Positions 1-12,892 of a stretch of 64,000 nucleotides of DNA are shown here, in pieces. The position numbers and the translations under genes are program-made. Position 1 is the first letter of the stretch; each line of letters begins with the position of its first letter. This stretch comes from Sediminicola luteus (GTDB taxonomy: Bacteria; Bacteroidota; Bacteroidia; Flavobacteriales; Flavobacteriaceae), in contig NZ_NBWU01000005.1 in assembly GCF_002514735.1 (NCBI RefSeq), forward strand, positions 496,001-560,000, given 5' to 3'. The notes below the pieces were generated by a model, which worked only from the letters and a program-made list of their open reading frames with translations, did no database searches and was not told the origin of the DNA.

Positions 1-3000
1 GAGGGGACTTTGATAAATCCATTACAACCGGGCATTGGGTATAACATTAATGTAACCGTTTTGCCGAAAACGAGTTCCACGGCAAATGATGTTGGTTTTT
101 TAGTGAATATTATCCCTTCTTTCGATGTAAATTCCAAAGGAAATTTAACCAGCAATGACGATACCAACCGATTTACCCGAGCTGTGTTGGATACCGATAA
201 TGATGGAGTAGAAGATGGACTAGATATTGACGACGATAACGATGGCATTCTTGATATTGTTGAGGTACCTGATTCCGATGGGGATAATAATCCTTTAACT
301 GAGTCCGTGGATAGTGATAATGATGGGGTTCTAGATCATTTGGATACCGATTCCGACAACGACGGTATCCCCGATAATATAGAGGCCCAGACCACTGCAG
401 GATATATTGCTCCATTGGGTGCCGACGCCGATGGCGACGGATTGGACGATGCCTATGAGGGTAGCGGCGATGAAGGGCTAACCCCGGTGAATACCGATAC
501 TACCGACCAACCCGATTATCTAGATACTGATAGTGATAACGATACGGTTCTAGATAATAACGAAGGCAATGACTTTGATTTTAATGGGCAACCTGATGCT
601 ACTTATTTGGGTATTGATTCCGATTTTGACGGATTGGACGATGGTTACGAAGGCACCGATGTTAATGATGGCTTCGATGTCAATGACGAAATAAACAACC
701 CAGCCACCGATTTGCCGGATACCGATGGTACCGAAGATGTAAACTACCGCGATACCGACGACGATGGCGATGGTACCGATACTGAAGATGAAGATGATAA
801 TGGTAATGGCGACCCCACCGACGATGACGGTGATGGTAACGGAACACCAAATTATTTACAACCCACTGACGACGATGACGATGGTGTGCCAAATTCCCTA
901 GATATAGACGATGATAACGATGGGATATTGGATGCTGTTGAAGATGCCAATACCGATGGTGATAACGATCCACTGACCAATTCTACCGATAGCGATAATG
1001 ATGGTAGACCCGATCATTTGGATATCGATTCCGACAACGACGGTATCCCCGATAATGTAGAGGCCCAGACCACTGCAGGTTATATTTCCCCATCGGGTAC
1101 AGATGCCGATGGCGACGGTTTGGACGATGCTTATGAAGGTAGTGGTAACGAAGGACTAACCCCTGTAAATACCGATGGAGTCGATCAACCCGATTATCTA
1201 GATACTGATAGTGATAACGATACCGTGGCCGATAACAACGAAGGCAACGATTTTGACTTCAACGGTCAGCCCGATTGGTCGTATACCGGAACCGATAGTG
1301 ATAATGACGGTTTAGACGATGGTTATGAAGGTGCCGATGTTAACGATGGCTTCGATGTCAATGACGAAATAAACAACCCAGCCACCGATTTGCCGGATAC
1401 CGATGGTACCGAAGATGTAAACTACCGCGATACCGATGATGATGGTGATGGCACCGATACCGAAGATGAAGATGAAGATGGTAATGGCGACCCCACCGAC
1501 GACGATGACGATGGTAATGGTACCCCAAATTATTTGCAACCCACCGACGACGATGACGATGGCGTGCCAAATTCCCTCGACCTAGACGATGATAATGATG
1601 GTATATTGGATTCTGTAGAAGATGCCAATATCGATGGCGATAACGATCCACTGACCAATTCTACCGATAGCGATAATGATGGTAGACCCGATCATTTGGA
1701 TATCGATTCAGATAACGATGGTATCCCCGATAATGTAGAGGCCCAGACCACTGCGGGTTATATTGCCCCGTCGGGTACCGATGGCGATGGCGACGGATTG
1801 GACGATGCTTATGAAGGTACTGGAAACGAAGGACTAATCCCTGTAAATACCGATGGAGTCGATGTGCCCGATTACATAGACTTGGATAGTGATAACGATA
1901 CCGTGACCGATAATAACGAAGGTAATGATTTCGATTTCAACGGTCAGCCCAATTGGTCGTATACCGGAACCGATAGTGATAACGACGGTTTGGACGATGG
2001 TTACGAAGGTGCCGATGTTAATGATGGTTTCGATGTCAATGACGAAATAGACAATCCGGCAACCGATCTACCCGATACCGACGGAACCGAAGATGTAAAC
2101 TACCGCGATACCGATGACGATGGCGATGGTACCGATACTGAAAACGAAGACGGAAATGGCAACGGTGATCCAACTGACGATGATGACGATAATGACGGTA
2201 TTCCGAATTACTTGGATCCAATAGACGATACCCCAACAACCGATACCGATGGCGACGGAGTTCCCGATGAAATTGATATAGATGATGATAACGATGGTAT
2301 TCTAGATTCGGTAGAAGACGACAATCTTGATGAAGACAATGACCCACTAACCAACCCTTTGGATATGGATGGCGATGGTTACGCAGATCATTTGGATCTA
2401 GATGCTGATAATGATGGTATCCCTGATAATGTTGAAGCCCAAGCCACATTCGATTATCTGGCACCTTCGGGTACCGATGCGAACGCTAATGGTTTGGACG
2501 ATGTCTATGAAACCAGTGGCTCGCAAGGCATTACCCCCGAGAATACCGATGGTACCGATTATCCCGACTATTTAGACTTGGATAGTGATAATGATTTTGT
2601 GGCCGATCATATTGAAGGGCATGACTACGATGCCAATGGTTTGGCCGATACCGATTTTATAGGAATCGATACCGACGGCGATGGTCTTGATGATGGTTAC
2701 GAAGGAACAGATGTAAACGATGGGTTCGACATCAACGATGAAATCAATAATCCCGCAAGTAATTTACCCGATACCGATGGTACCGAAGATGTTGACTATC
2801 GTGATACCGATGACGACGGAGATGGTATCGATACCCGTGAGGAAGATGATAACAACGACGGCAATTTCGCTAATGATGATGCTGACGGTGATGGCATCCC
2901 CGATTATTTAGATCCAGACCCGAAAGATTTGGATATAGAAGTTTTCAATGTGGTGACCAATAATGGCGATGGTGTGCATGATTATTTCAAGATCAAAAAT

Positions 3001-3231
3001 CTAGAGCGTTTCCCAGAGAATACAGTACAGATTTATAACCGTTGGGGTGTCATGGTTTATGAAGCCCAGGGCTATGATAATTCAACCATATACTTTGATG
3101 GTACATCACAGAATAAGAATACCATTCAAGAAGACAACAAATTACCCGTTGGTACCTATTTCTACATTTTGAATTATGTAAGAAATGGCGAATCGAAAAA
3201 TAAATCGGGTTACCTATACCTTAACCGATAA
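1..3231 (+). CDS. Large TSP3-repeat surface protein with T9SS type-B sorting domain (5' partial)
   Basis: The reading frame is open to the left edge (first codons GAG GGG ACT), so the N-terminus and signal peptide lie outside the window. The visible ~1,076 residues begin with a short stretch resembling the end of a beta-sandwich domain. This is followed by acidic DxDxDG-type repeats of the thrombospondin type 3 kind, which in this family bind calcium. The repeats form four modules of about 226 residues (678 bp); the first three are nearly identical and the fourth has diverged. The last ~100 residues hold the type-B T9SS/gliding C-terminal domain: [11 protein letters not shown], a GYDN turn, [15 protein letters not shown] and a final GYLYLNR. 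By family knowledge the protein is exported across the outer membrane and held at the cell surface. A PorP/SprF gene follows after 10 bp. A role as adhesin or gliding-type filament is inferred. Confidence 0.93.
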   Translation, partial: EGTLINPLQPGIGYNINVTVLPKTSSTANDVGFLVNIIPSFDVNSKGNLTSNDDTNRFTRAVLDTDNDGVEDGLDIDDDNDGILDIVEVPDSDGDNNPLTESVDSDNDGVLDHLDTDSDNDGIPDNIEAQTTAGYIAPLGADADGDGLDDAYEGSGDEGLTPVNTDTTDQPDYLDTDSDNDTVLDNNEGNDFDFNGQPDATYLGIDSDFDGLDDGYEGTDVNDGFDVNDEINNPATDLPDTDGTEDVNYRDTDDDGDGTDTEDEDDNGNGDPTDDDGDGNGTPNYLQPTDDDDDGVPNSLDIDDDNDGILDAVEDANTDGDNDPLTNSTDSDNDGRPDHLDIDSDNDGIPDNVEAQTTAGYISPSGTDADGDGLDDAYEGSGNEGLTPVNTDGVDQPDYLDTDSDNDTVADNNEGNDFDFNGQPDWSYTGTDSDNDGLDDGYEGADVNDGFDVNDEINNPATDLPDTDGTEDVNYRDTDDDGDGTDTEDEDEDGNGDPTDDDDDGNGTPNYLQPTDDDDDGVPNSLDLDDDNDGILDSVEDANIDGDNDPLTNSTDSDNDGRPDHLDIDSDNDGIPDNVEAQTTAGYIAPSGTDGDGDGLDDAYEGTGNEGLIPVNTDGVDVPDYIDLDSDNDTVTDNNEGNDFDFNGQPNWSYTGTDSDNDGLDDGYEGADVNDGFDVNDEIDNPATDLPDTDGTEDVNYRDTDDDGDGTDTENEDGNGNGDPTDDDDDNDGIPNYLDPIDDTPTTDTDGDGVPDEIDIDDDNDGILDSVEDDNLDEDNDPLTNPLDMDGDGYADHLDLDADNDGIPDNVEAQATFDYLAPSGTDANANGLDDVYETSGSQGITPENTDGTDYPDYLDLDSDNDFVADHIEGHDYDANGLADTDFIGIDTDGDGLDDGYEGTDVNDGFDINDEINNPASNLPDTDGTEDVDYRDTDDDGDGIDTREEDDNNDGNFANDDADGDGIPDYLDPDPKDLDIEVFNVVTNNGDGVHDYFKIKNLERFPENTVQIYNRWGVMVYEAQGYDNSTIYFDGTSQNKNTIQEDNKLPVGTYFYILNYVRNGESKNKSGYLYLNR
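205..2930 (+). repeat. Four in-frame tandem 678-bp repeats
   Basis: The phrase encoding [12 protein letters not shown] recurs at about 221, 898, 1576 and 2275. Copies 1 to 3 are spaced exactly 678 bp apart; copy 4 is offset by about 18 bp through a small insertion. Long stretches of copies 1 to 3 match at nucleotide level, for example the block encoding [20 protein letters not shown]. Such identity points to recent duplication or gene conversion. The last copy is the most divergent. Confidence 0.93.
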
Positions 3232-3241
3232 GCACCTGACC

Positions 3242-4183
3242 ATGTTTTATTCCCCCAAATCTTTCATGCATAGGCTGTGCCTAATGTTTTGTATTGGCCT
3301 GACCACCTTTACCTGGGCTCAACAAGATGCCCAATATACCCAATATATGTACAATACCATGAGTGTAAACCCTGGTTATGCAGGGTCTCGTGGGCATTTG
3401 AGTGTGGCAGCCTTATACAGGAGCCAATGGTTTGGTCTTGAAGGGGCACCCCAGACAGGGACGTTTGGCCTACATACCCCAATTGGTTATGGAGGTATGG
3501 GATTGGGTTTGTCTATTGTAAATGATAAAATAGGCCCAAGCGATGAGACTTTTGTAGATTTCGATACCTCATATACCATATTCTTAAGCGGTTCGGCCAA
3601 TCTATCATTTGGATTAAAGGCCAGTGTACACCTATTAGATGTTAGGTTTACCGACCTCAATCAAGAATTCCCCGATACAAGTTTGCAGCAGAACATAGAT
3701 AATAAATTGTCGCCGAATATTGGGGCCGGGGTGTATTACCATACCGACAGATTCTATGCCGGTATCTCGACCCCGCGTATTCTCGAAACCGAACATTTCG
3801 ATTCTTCCAGTGGTTCTGTAGCTGCCGAACGTATGCATATCTACCTTATCGCAGGTTATGTAGCCGATATAGGTCCCCAGGTACGAATGAAACCTGCCAT
3901 ACTAACCAAGGCGGTAAGTGGTGCTCCCTTACAGGTAGATGCCTCTTTGAATTTTTTGTTCAGCGATCGTTTTGTTTTGGGAGGAGCGTATCGCTGGGAT
4001 GCCGCTTGGAGTGCCATGGCTGGCTTTTATATCAAAGAAGGTATGTTTCTTGGGTTGGCCTATGACAAAGAAACCACAGAGCTTGGTAACACCGCCTTTA
4101 ATGATGGTTCATTTGAAGTAATCTTACGCTACGACTTTATTAAACCGGCTTACAGAGGCCTACGTTCTCCTCGTTTCTTTTGA
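3242..4183 (+). CDS. PorP/SprF family type IX secretion system membrane protein
   Basis: The product has 313 residues from ATG 3242. The frame is open further upstream but would overlap the preceding gene; ATG 3266 is an alternative. A signal peptide ends near TFTWAQQ. The family hallmark QDAQYTQYMYNTMSVNPGYAGSR follows, then beta-barrel strands ending in EVILRYDF and a C-terminal RSPRFF. SprF of Flavobacterium johnsoniae is needed for secretion or attachment of the adhesin SprB, and type-B T9SS substrates are often followed by such a partner. Only 10 bp separate it from the preceding surface protein, so the two are almost certainly co-transcribed. It is about two thirds identical by eye to the copy at 12893. 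Confidence 0.94.
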   Translation: MFYSPKSFMHRLCLMFCIGLTTFTWAQQDAQYTQYMYNTMSVNPGYAGSRGHLSVAALYRSQWFGLEGAPQTGTFGLHTPIGYGGMGLGLSIVNDKIGPSDETFVDFDTSYTIFLSGSANLSFGLKASVHLLDVRFTDLNQEFPDTSLQQNIDNKLSPNIGAGVYYHTDRFYAGISTPRILETEHFDSSSGSVAAERMHIYLIAGYVADIGPQVRMKPAILTKAVSGAPLQVDASLNFLFSDRFVLGGAYRWDAAWSAMAGFYIKEGMFLGLAYDKETTELGNTAFNDGSFEVILRYDFIKPAYRGLRSPRFF

Positions 4184-4617
4184 TAAGGCATTGTTGTCAT
4201 GTTTAATCAAATTTTTGTTCTAATATTTACGTTTTTATAGGCATCGTCTAAAGTAATTTTGGATGCTTAAGTTTGTAATAGGTAATTTATGAGTCGAGAC
4301 AGATAGAATACGGTTGGTTCTAGAATGTCTAGCTATTAGGTATCGTCCTTTCATTTTCCAAAGGCAAGGGATATTTTCCATAAAAGAATGGATAATGCTT
4401 TTTTTTGAGGGTGTTTCCCTCTATTTTACTCTCGAGTTATAGTCGTTTTCATACACTTTCTCTTCTATTTCCTACTTTTTCACAACAATTATTAGCCCCT
4501 TGTGTCTAATCAATATTACATTTGACCGTAATAATCTTACATTTTATCGGAGAATTGGCACAACATCTATCCGATAAATAGTAAGCTTAACCAAGTCCTA
4601 TGTTAAATGCTGTGAGT
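4184..4617. other. Gene-free region between the two adhesin cassettes
   Basis: AT-rich spacer with no convincing ORF. It holds a small hairpin, GAGGG-N5-CCCTC (4407-4421), and a TAATTTTG that fits a -7 element (4254-4261) but has no well-placed TTTG upstream. The promoter of the second cassette must lie here or further on, but I cannot place it with confidence. Confidence 0.5.
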
Positions 4618-4656
4618 GAGAGGGTAGTCTGTACCCTCTCCCCACCACAGGTGGGG
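4618..4656. repeat. Two adjacent perfect palindromes (REP-like) at the 5' end of the giant gene
   Basis: The first hairpin has arms GAGAGGGTA and TACCCTCTC (4618-4626 / 4632-4640) with loop GTCTG. The second has CCCCACC and GGTGGGG (4640-4646 / 4650-4656) with loop ACA. Back-to-back GC-rich palindromes in an AT-rich spacer look like REP-type intergenic repeats rather than coding sequence. They lie just before the GTG proposed here as the start of the large gene. Confidence 0.6.
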
Positions 4657-4665
4657 GAATGCTGT

Positions 4666-7600
4666 GTGAAAACAAATCATACCAACAAGCCAAATTCGAC
4701 CGATAGCCGGTGGTCCAAAAAGAAAATCATTGGTTTTTATCTATTGGCCGGCCTATGCATTTTTACAACTGTTGCACAACAACAGCCCATAATATGGGTA
4801 AAAGCGGATAATGCGGTAAATGCGTCTTCTGGTGTTCCTGGTAATGGAACTACGGTTACCAACTGGTTTGACCAAGCTACGGCCAATGGTAGTCAGAATG
4901 GTGGAGGCGCATCTGCCCATCCCGGTCAAAACGAAAACTCGCTTCCCGGTTTACCTTTGTTTAGAAGAAATGCGGCCAATAATATTAATTATAACCCGGT
5001 AATTCGGTTTAACGGTAGTGGTGCTGGAGATGCGATTCAGTTTCAAAGTCCAAATGGACTAAACGATCAAAGTGTTTTCGTAGTTTTTGCCGCTCAAGGT
5101 TCAGGTACACAACAATACAATCAAAGATTGTTGTATGGGGGAGACATTTCCAACCCTTCGGGGGGTGGCCCCAGTAATTCCCGTTCCGATTTTTCGATAG
5201 GTGTTGCCAACAATAACCGACTGGCTTTTGGGGGTGGATCGCAAGGAGATTACTTTTTTACAGGTAATGTAAATTTAAACGGTAGGCCTACCATTGGTAC
5301 GGTTACCCGTAATAGTAATGGGACTAGTAACACTACAATCAGGTCTCATGTTAACGGAACCCAGAATAGGGGTTCTACTACCGTGAATAATCTTGGAAAT
5401 GGACGTCCAACGGCTAGTTTAGTGCGTATAGGGGAGCATTTCAGTAATACTTCATCAACCAACAGCCTTAACGGAAGAGTGGCTGAATTGTTGGTATATA
5501 ATTCTGTTTTATCGACCAATCAACGCCAAAGGGTCGAATCTTACCTGGCATTAAAATATGGCATTACCCTAAATGCCAATACGAATAATCAACTGGGTTC
5601 TGTGGTAGGAAACACCAATTACGATTACCGCGATTCGCAAGGCGTAATTATTTGGAATAGGAATTCCCAATATCGATATGGGATTTCCGGTCTGGCGAAG
5701 GATGTATTTTTCGGTTTGGATCAGCGGATTTCGAGTAGTATACACTCTGGAAGCCGTGTAACCATGGCTTCGAATTCCGATTTTAACAATGATAACCTAG
5801 GAGGGTCCAGACCGGGCTTTTCGGGTAGCCGGAATTCATTGATTTGGGCAAATGACCACGGGAATCTTACCGAAACAACGACCGAACTACCTTCAATAGT
5901 TACTTCTCGAATAGCTCGGGAATGGAAAGTGCAAATGGCCTCAGATGGTATTCGAATGGCCGGGATTAGTAACGTTTCATTACAATTGGATATCGCGGGG
6001 ATTAGTCTTACCAACTTGAATGATAAGACCCTGAAGTTGATAATTGACGAAGATGGTAATGGCGATTTTACTGATGGCAACATTCGCCTTGTTAATGTCG
6101 CTCAAATAGTTGGGAATGTAGCCCGATTCGATAATATCTCTTTTTCGGATGGGGAAGTTTTTTCATTGGCGGTCCAAAATATGACACCCTTTGATTGTAG
6201 CCCGGCTTTTTACCAAATAATAAATGGTCAATTAAAAGTATTTGACCCATCCAATGGGCAATATACCGATATTGGTTCCGCTTCACCAACCCGTATAAAT
6301 GCTATTGGTTTCAATACTAATGACAACCTTATCTATGGTATTCCCACAGCTGCAGGAGTCGATTCTTTCGGAAATGCCATAGCTGTGAATGATTTGGTTC
6401 AAATTGATGCTACGGGCAAACTTCTTCGATTATTCCCTACCAATCTAGTTGGCCCAACCATTGCGGGAGATATTCAAAATGGATATCTATACGTGAAAAA
6501 TGGCATTAGTGTTTATCGAATAAACCTGACCAACGGAAGCTCGACCCTGGTTGGAACTAATTTTGATGCTTCGGATATCGGAATTATCAATGGTCATATT
6601 TATGGTTTAAAAGATGACGTATTTCTCGATATGGAAATTGCAACGGGGAATGTGGTTACCAAACCAATTCTAAATTGTAACGGTACCGACCTTGGAGGGA
6701 TTCATTTCGGAGCAACCTTTGTAAGCAACACTAACGATCTTTATTTTGCCGATAATTTCGGGGGACTCTATCGTATTGATGGGTACGATAGCCCTACACC
6801 CTGTGCTACTTTTGTAGCCAATTCCCAACCCACTACCATTAATGATGGGGCCAGTTGTCCCACAGCTTGTCCGCCTTTCGACTTAGATTGTGATGGGTGT
6901 TTGAACGATGTAGACCAAAACCCGAACACGGCCGATCCGGATACGGATGGTGATGGAATTGCCGATCCCTGTGATAGTGTGCCAGAAGCCCAGGACGACC
7001 AAAGCCAAATAGGTGAAGACCAACAACTGGATATACTGGTATTGAACAATGATATAATTGGTGCTGATGGTCCGGCAATTCCGACGTTAAGTATTCCTAG
7101 TGCTAGTTCTTCTCAAGGGGGTACAATCCAAGTACAGGATAACGGAACACCCAACAACCCTCTGGATGATTTTATCCAGTATACCCCAGCTGTTAATTTT
7201 AATGGAATTGATACATTCATTTATACCCTAACCGATGTTGATGGGAATACTGATACGGCTATAGTTACCATCACCGTGATTGAGGATTCAGATGAAGATG
7301 GAATAGATGATATTTCGGATTTAGACGATGATAATGATGGTATACTTGATGTCAATGAATGTGCACAAGATAAACCTACTAATATTACCTTTAATACCCC
7401 TACTGATGGTACGATGCAGTTACCCTTATCTGGGGCCACAGTGAATTGGGAAATAACTAATACATTTTCTGGGGTTAACGGTCATGTGATGGATTCTGGA
7501 AATTCCAGTAACAATGAGCTATTCTTTCAGTATAACGGAGATGATTACAATGTAGTCGCTGATTTTGAATTGAATGGTGTTCCTGCAACAAGTGAGATGC

Positions 7601-10600
7601 AATTAAGTTTGTTCGGTTATTTAGACGCCGATACCCAAATTGCACCCCCAATTGATTTCGGTTCTAGATTTGGAACATACACTATTAGTTGGACAGATGA
7701 TGGCGGCAATCCGGTTCCCGGTATGGCTATTTTATTAGACCCATTGGATCAACTCAAGGGAGCAGATGGATCTACAGAAATAAATATTCTTCAGAGTGGA
7801 GGGACATTTACACAGCCCGTTCAAGTTCCTGGCTCGCATCCTGGTTTGAATCCATCAGGGGTATGGCTAAACAATGCCTTAGAATGGTCCATCATTTTCC
7901 CAAAAGGAGCTACAAAATTTACCATTAATGCTCAAGACGGAAGGAGTATAGAAGGCTTCCGTTTTTCTGCGTTGGAAACTAATTGCGCCAATACTGATGG
8001 AGATGCTTTTCCAGATTATTTAGATGTGGACTCTGATAACGATGGTTGTCCTGATGCTATGGAAGGAGCAGGTAACTTTGTGATTTCCGATTTGACCTCC
8101 AGCCAAAATTTGGCCGATGCCGATGAAGGTACTGTCAATGCTCAAGGCGTACCAACAAATTCAGGAAGCCCACAAGGGAATAATACAGCGGTTATAACCG
8201 CCGATACAGTGAGTATTGCCACACAACCGACAGACCAAGAAAATTGTGAGAACGGAAATGTAACATTTACGATACAGGCCAATGCCAGTTCAGCCCTGAA
8301 CTATCAATGGCAGCTAGATTCAGGCTCTGGTTTTGTCGACATTCCAGGGGAAACCAACCCAAGTTTAAGCCTTAATAATCTAATTATAGGGCAAGATGGT
8401 AACCAATATAGGGTGCATGTTAGCAGCAGTGATAACAGTTGTGGTTTAGTATCAGATTCTGTTCGTTTAACGGTTTATGGCCTACCCACTACGGCCAACG
8501 CAGGTCTAGACCAAGAAAACTGTAACGCTGCCAATTTTACCTTGGCAGCGAATGCCCCAACGGTTGGCAACGGTCAATGGACGGTAGTCAGCGGTACCGC
8601 GACGATTACCGATGCGACCTCTCCCATTTCCACTATAAACTTGACTTCGCCAACGGCTACTTTACGATGGACGATCTCCAACGGCAGCTGTTCCGATAGT
8701 ACCGATGAGGTGGTATTGACCAATCATGCCTTGCCCACCATGGCCCAAGCAGGCCTGGACCAAGAAAACTGTAACGATGCCAATTTTACCTTGGCAGCGA
8801 ATACCCCTGTGGTAGGTACCGGTCAATGGATGGTAGTTAGCGGTACAGCTACGATTACCGATGCTGCATCCCCCATTTCTACCATAAACTTGACTTCGGC
8901 CACGGCTACTTTACGTTGGACCATATCCAACGGTAGCTGCACCGATAGTAGCGATGATGTGGTTTTGACCAATCATGCCTTGCCCACCGTGGCTCAGGCT
9001 GGTATAGACCAAGAAAACTGTAACGATGCCGATTTTACCTTGGCTGGCAATGCCCCTGTGGTAGGTACGGGTCAATGGACTGTGGTCAATGGTACGGCCA
9101 CGATTACCGATGCTGCATCACCCATTTCCACCATAAACTTGACTTCCACGACGGCCACTTTGCGTTGGACGATCTCCAATGGCAGTTGTACCGATAGTAC
9201 CGATGATGTGGTATTGACTAACCATACTTTACCTACCGTGGCCCAGGCAGGAATAGACCAAGAAAACTGCAACGATGCCGATTTTACCTTGGCGGGCAAT
9301 GCGCCAACAGTAGGTACGGGTCAATGGACTGTGGTCAATGGTACGGCCACGATTACCGATACTTCATCACCCATTTCCACCATAAACTTGACCTCAGCAA
9401 CGGCTACTTTGCGTTGGACGATCTCCAACGGCAGCTGTACCGATAGTACCGACGATGTGGTTTTGACCAATCATGGGTTACCCACCGTGGCCCAGGCAGG
9501 CCTGGACCAAGAAAACTGCAACAATACCAATTTTACCTTGGCTGGCAATGCCCCAACGGTAGGTACGGGTCAATGGACTGTGGTCAGTGGAACGGCCTCG
9601 ATTACTGATGATACCTCCCCCACATCTCCCATAAACTTGACTTCGGCAACGGCTACTGTGCGTTGGACGATTTCCAATGGTAATTGCGCCGATAGTTCTG
9701 ATGAGGTGGTGCTGACCAATCATGCTCTTCCAGCAGCCCCAACAAGTGGTGGGGATCAGACCCAATGTTCTTCGGCAGGTATGGTTTTAACGGCAAGTGC
9801 CACTGTGGGTGTAGGTGAGAATTTGATTTGGTATGATGCCTTAACGGGTGGAAACCAAGTCGCCGACCCAAGTTTAAGCGTAGTGGGTACAGCAACATAT
9901 TATGCTGAATCTGAAAATACTGCAAGCTCTTGTACAAGTACAAACAGAACCCCTGTAACCCTGACACTAAATACCTGCAGTTTTTCGGTCAATAAGATTC
10001 AGTCGGCTGGGCCAAGTCCGGTTACCGCTGCGGGAGAGGTATTGACGTATACCATCACCATTAGCAATACTGGAACCACGGATATTACCGGAATCGTTCC
10101 AACGGAGAACTATCCGGGAGCAGGAACGGGAACCCTGAGTATGGCTACTGAGAGCGGCACTGCCAATGGAATTTTGGAAGTGGGTGAGACTTGGATGTAT
10201 ACGGCAACCTATACGGTAACCCAAGCCGATATAAATGCCGGTACAGATCTCATCAATAGTATTGATATAGATAGTAATGAGACTGCTACGGTAACTAGTT
10301 CAACCTCAACCCCAGTGATCCAAAATGCTGGCTTGACCTTGACCAAAACGGTTACCACATCCGGTACCGCTTTGAACGATGTAATCGAATACACCCTTGT
10401 GGTAACGAATACGGGTAATGCGACCCTGACGGATATCGAGTTGACCGATGCGAATGCGACGATAGTATCCGGTATTCCGATCGCCAGTCTGGCTCCGGGT
10501 GCCTCCATAAACGTAGTGGCGCAACATACCATAACCCAATCCGATTTGGATCGAGGTTATGTAGAGAACTCGGCCACGGCCACGGGTGATAGTCCCATTG

Positions 10601-12891
10601 GTAACGATGATGTCGGCGATGTTTCCGATGCCGGGGACGAGACTTTGGAGACCCCGGATGGGGAAGGCAATACCGATGGTGACCCTACCAACGATCCTAC
10701 TTTGAATTTACTACCGGCCAACCCGGAATTGACCTTGATAAAAACGGTGACCGCATCTGGTACGGCCTTGAACGAGTTGATCGAATACACTTTGGTGGTA
10801 ACCAATACGGGGAATGTGACCCTGACGGATATCGAAGTAACTGATGTAAATGGCATAATAGTATCCGGAAGCCCTATTGCCAGTCTGGCCCCGGGTGCTT
10901 CTATAAACGTGGTGGCGCAACATACCATAACCCAGTCCGATTTGGATCGGGGGTACATAGAGAATTCGGCCACGGCCACGGGTGATAGTCCCATTGGTAA
11001 CGATGATGTCGGCGATGTTTCCGATGCCGGGGACGAGACTTTGGAGACCCCGGATGGGGAAGGCAATACCGATGGTGACCCTACCAACGATCCTACTCTA
11101 AGCGTATTACCGGCCAACCCGGAAATAACCCTGACTAAAACGGTGACCACACCCGGTACGGCCTTGAACGATGTTGTTGAATATACTTTGGTGGTCACCA
11201 ATACGGGTAACGTAACCCTGAGCGATATCGAGGTGACCGATGCCCATGCGACGATCATATCCGGTAGTCCGATCGCTAGTTTGGCCCCAGGAGCCACCAT
11301 GAACGTGGTGGCGCAACATACCATAACCCAGTCCGATTTGGATCGGGGATATGTAGAGAACTCGGCCACGGCCACAGGCGATAGTCCCAACGGTACCGAT
11401 GATGTCAGCGATGTATCCGATGCCGGAGACGAGACCCTGGAGACCCCCGATGGCACGGGGAATACCGATGGTGACCCTACCAACGACCCTACTTTGCTTC
11501 AATTGGGGTCTCAATCGGGCATTGGATTAATTAAAACGGCTACCTATGTCAGTGGTATAGGAAACCAAGCCGGTGACGTAGTGCGCTATCAATTTGAAAT
11601 ATACAATTTGGGTAATACCCGATTATACGATATAAACCTAAGGGAAGTTGTGTTTGGCGGACAGGGTACTGTACCTAATCCTGTCTATGTAAGCGGGGGC
11701 CAGAACCTGAATGCTGGCGAAGTGGTTGATTTGAATGTTGGTTCTGCCCCCCTTATTTTTAGTGCCGAATACATCCTAACCCAAACCGATGTCGATTCCG
11801 GAACAATCAGTAATCAGGCCGAAGTTTCGGCAAATGAGCCGAACGGAAACCTTATTACTGACCTTTCCGACCCTGACTCTACAATGGCAGGGGCCAACAA
11901 TGCTACCATAATACGAACCTTACCGGATCTCGATGAAGATAATGACGGCATTTTAGATGCTTGGGAAGATCTGAATTTGGATGGAGACGATAATCCTGCA
12001 ACCGACCCTACGGATTCTGATGCCGATGGTATTCCCGATTATTTAGATATAGATTCGGATAATGATGGCATCCCGGATAATGTGGAGGCTCAAACCACTT
12101 TAGGGTACATTCCACCATCTGGCAACGATACGAACGGAAACGGATTGGATGATGCCTATGAGATAAATGGAACAGGATTAACACCAATCAATACCGATGG
12201 AACCGACCTTCCGGATTATTTGGATGAAGATAGTGATAACGATGGGGTAAGAGATAATATCGAAGCCCATGATCGCGATAAAAATGGCTTGCCCGATGTT
12301 ACCCTATTAGGAGTAGATACTGATGGTGACGGATTGGATGATGCTTTCGAGTCGGGGAACCTCAATGATATCGATGTCAACGATGCCTTGGACGATCCAA
12401 TGAACGACTTGCCTAATTCCGATGCCTCGGATGAGGTAGATTACCGGGATACCGATGACGATAATGATGGCATACCAACCCGAAGGGAAGATGTTGATGG
12501 AAACGGTGATTTTAGTAATGACGATGCCGATTTTGATGGTATTCCCGATTATCTCGATCAAAATGTTAAACCTGAAGGTCCAGACGATGGAATATCGGTT
12601 TACAATGCCATCACCCCCAATAACGATGGTAAAAATGATGTCTTACGCATAGAGGGTATAGAATTCTACCCCGATAATACATTGAGAGTTTATAACCGAT
12701 GGGGGGTCTTGGTTTTCGAGAAAAGGGGATACGATAATAGAAACGGTCTATTCGACGGAAGCTCTACCGCACGGGCCACTTTGGCTACCGATAATAAATT
12801 ACCGGTCGGATCTTATTTCTATGTGCTCGACTATGTAAACGACCAAGACCAAGATAAGCAGCGAACAGGCTACCTATACATTAACAGATAA
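4666..12891 (+). CDS. Giant multidomain T9SS type-B surface protein
   Basis: About 2,741 residues from GTG 4666. An in-frame ATG at 4600 would add 22 residues encoded by the palindromes, so GTG is preferred though not proven. Residues below count from ATG 4600. A signal peptide covers about 40-60 ([11 protein letters not shown]...AQQQ). A concanavalin/LamG-like domain runs from about 64 to 325 (IIWVKAD ... [10 protein letters not shown]). A DUF6923-like region covers about 533-723, with TSP3 repeats near 761-792 and 897-917. A cadherin-type domain covers 797-897 and an Ig-like domain 1206-1294. Five near-identical 83-residue repeats span 1297-1711, followed by another Ig-like domain. DUF11-type domains cover about 1795-2440, including three 132-residue copies. 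One TSP3 module like that of the upstream protein spans 2440-2660. The type-B T9SS C-terminal domain ([10 protein letters not shown] ... GYLYINR) ends the protein. An exported cell-surface adhesin is inferred. Confidence 0.94.
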   Translation: MKTNHTNKPNSTDSRWSKKKIIGFYLLAGLCIFTTVAQQQPIIWVKADNAVNASSGVPGNGTTVTNWFDQATANGSQNGGGASAHPGQNENSLPGLPLFRRNAANNINYNPVIRFNGSGAGDAIQFQSPNGLNDQSVFVVFAAQGSGTQQYNQRLLYGGDISNPSGGGPSNSRSDFSIGVANNNRLAFGGGSQGDYFFTGNVNLNGRPTIGTVTRNSNGTSNTTIRSHVNGTQNRGSTTVNNLGNGRPTASLVRIGEHFSNTSSTNSLNGRVAELLVYNSVLSTNQRQRVESYLALKYGITLNANTNNQLGSVVGNTNYDYRDSQGVIIWNRNSQYRYGISGLAKDVFFGLDQRISSSIHSGSRVTMASNSDFNNDNLGGSRPGFSGSRNSLIWANDHGNLTETTTELPSIVTSRIAREWKVQMASDGIRMAGISNVSLQLDIAGISLTNLNDKTLKLIIDEDGNGDFTDGNIRLVNVAQIVGNVARFDNISFSDGEVFSLAVQNMTPFDCSPAFYQIINGQLKVFDPSNGQYTDIGSASPTRINAIGFNTNDNLIYGIPTAAGVDSFGNAIAVNDLVQIDATGKLLRLFPTNLVGPTIAGDIQNGYLYVKNGISVYRINLTNGSSTLVGTNFDASDIGIINGHIYGLKDDVFLDMEIATGNVVTKPILNCNGTDLGGIHFGATFVSNTNDLYFADNFGGLYRIDGYDSPTPCATFVANSQPTTINDGASCPTACPPFDLDCDGCLNDVDQNPNTADPDTDGDGIADPCDSVPEAQDDQSQIGEDQQLDILVLNNDIIGADGPAIPTLSIPSASSSQGGTIQVQDNGTPNNPLDDFIQYTPAVNFNGIDTFIYTLTDVDGNTDTAIVTITVIEDSDEDGIDDISDLDDDNDGILDVNECAQDKPTNITFNTPTDGTMQLPLSGATVNWEITNTFSGVNGHVMDSGNSSNNELFFQYNGDDYNVVADFELNGVPATSEMQLSLFGYLDADTQIAPPIDFGSRFGTYTISWTDDGGNPVPGMAILLDPLDQLKGADGSTEINILQSGGTFTQPVQVPGSHPGLNPSGVWLNNALEWSIIFPKGATKFTINAQDGRSIEGFRFSALETNCANTDGDAFPDYLDVDSDNDGCPDAMEGAGNFVISDLTSSQNLADADEGTVNAQGVPTNSGSPQGNNTAVITADTVSIATQPTDQENCENGNVTFTIQANASSALNYQWQLDSGSGFVDIPGETNPSLSLNNLIIGQDGNQYRVHVSSSDNSCGLVSDSVRLTVYGLPTTANAGLDQENCNAANFTLAANAPTVGNGQWTVVSGTATITDATSPISTINLTSPTATLRWTISNGSCSDSTDEVVLTNHALPTMAQAGLDQENCNDANFTLAANTPVVGTGQWMVVSGTATITDAASPISTINLTSATATLRWTISNGSCTDSSDDVVLTNHALPTVAQAGIDQENCNDADFTLAGNAPVVGTGQWTVVNGTATITDAASPISTINLTSTTATLRWTISNGSCTDSTDDVVLTNHTLPTVAQAGIDQENCNDADFTLAGNAPTVGTGQWTVVNGTATITDTSSPISTINLTSATATLRWTISNGSCTDSTDDVVLTNHGLPTVAQAGLDQENCNNTNFTLAGNAPTVGTGQWTVVSGTASITDDTSPTSPINLTSATATVRWTISNGNCADSSDEVVLTNHALPAAPTSGGDQTQCSSAGMVLTASATVGVGENLIWYDALTGGNQVADPSLSVVGTATYYAESENTASSCTSTNRTPVTLTLNTCSFSVNKIQSAGPSPVTAAGEVLTYTITISNTGTTDITGIVPTENYPGAGTGTLSMATESGTANGILEVGETWMYTATYTVTQADINAGTDLINSIDIDSNETATVTSSTSTPVIQNAGLTLTKTVTTSGTALNDVIEYTLVVTNTGNATLTDIELTDANATIVSGIPIASLAPGASINVVAQHTITQSDLDRGYVENSATATGDSPIGNDDVGDVSDAGDETLETPDGEGNTDGDPTNDPTLNLLPANPELTLIKTVTASGTALNELIEYTLVVTNTGNVTLTDIEVTDVNGIIVSGSPIASLAPGASINVVAQHTITQSDLDRGYIENSATATGDSPIGNDDVGDVSDAGDETLETPDGEGNTDGDPTNDPTLSVLPANPEITLTKTVTTPGTALNDVVEYTLVVTNTGNVTLSDIEVTDAHATIISGSPIASLAPGATMNVVAQHTITQSDLDRGYVENSATATGDSPNGTDDVSDVSDAGDETLETPDGTGNTDGDPTNDPTLLQLGSQSGIGLIKTATYVSGIGNQAGDVVRYQFEIYNLGNTRLYDINLREVVFGGQGTVPNPVYVSGGQNLNAGEVVDLNVGSAPLIFSAEYILTQTDVDSGTISNQAEVSANEPNGNLITDLSDPDSTMAGANNATIIRTLPDLDEDNDGILDAWEDLNLDGDDNPATDPTDSDADGIPDYLDIDSDNDGIPDNVEAQTTLGYIPPSGNDTNGNGLDDAYEINGTGLTPINTDGTDLPDYLDEDSDNDGVRDNIEAHDRDKNGLPDVTLLGVDTDGDGLDDAFESGNLNDIDVNDALDDPMNDLPNSDASDEVDYRDTDDDNDGIPTRREDVDGNGDFSNDDADFDGIPDYLDQNVKPEGPDDGISVYNAITPNNDGKNDVLRIEGIEFYPDNTLRVYNRWGVLVFEKRGYDNRNGLFDGSSTARATLATDNKLPVGSYFYVLDYVNDQDQDKQRTGYLYINR
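8488..9732 (+). repeat. Five in-frame 249-bp tandem repeats
   Basis: Exact 249-bp spacing (83 residues) of the unit starting near AGLDQENCN and ending VLTNHALP; five copies fill 1,245 bp. Each unit has two cysteines (ENCN and NGSC) and reads like a PKD/Ig-type surface domain. Copies 2 to 4 are most alike at nucleotide level. Confidence 0.93.
10333..11520 (+). repeat. Three in-frame 396-bp tandem repeats (DUF11-type domains)
   Basis: Units begin at 10333, 10729 and 11125, exactly 396 bp (132 residues) apart, with LTLTKTV at the start and [11 protein letters not shown] near the end. The stretch encoding [13 protein letters not shown] and the following acidic linker is almost unchanged between copies, which suggests recent duplication or conversion. 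Confidence 0.93.
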
Positions 12892-12892
12892 G

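Noticed and set aside
680-2464. Minus-strand frames rich in His, Tyr and Arg repeated every 678 bp
   Set aside because: Antisense shadows of the Asp-rich TSP3 repeats; GAT/GAC codons give no stops on the other strand.
8461-9800. Possible CRISPR-like regular repeats
   Set aside because: The units are 249 bp, in frame, without short unique spacers; they are protein-domain repeats.
10557-11483. 308-codon open frame on the minus strand within the DUF11 repeats
   Set aside because: It mirrors the repeats of the real plus-strand gene; repeated sequence with a biased codon choice leaves the antisense frame open. No start signals or independent family match.
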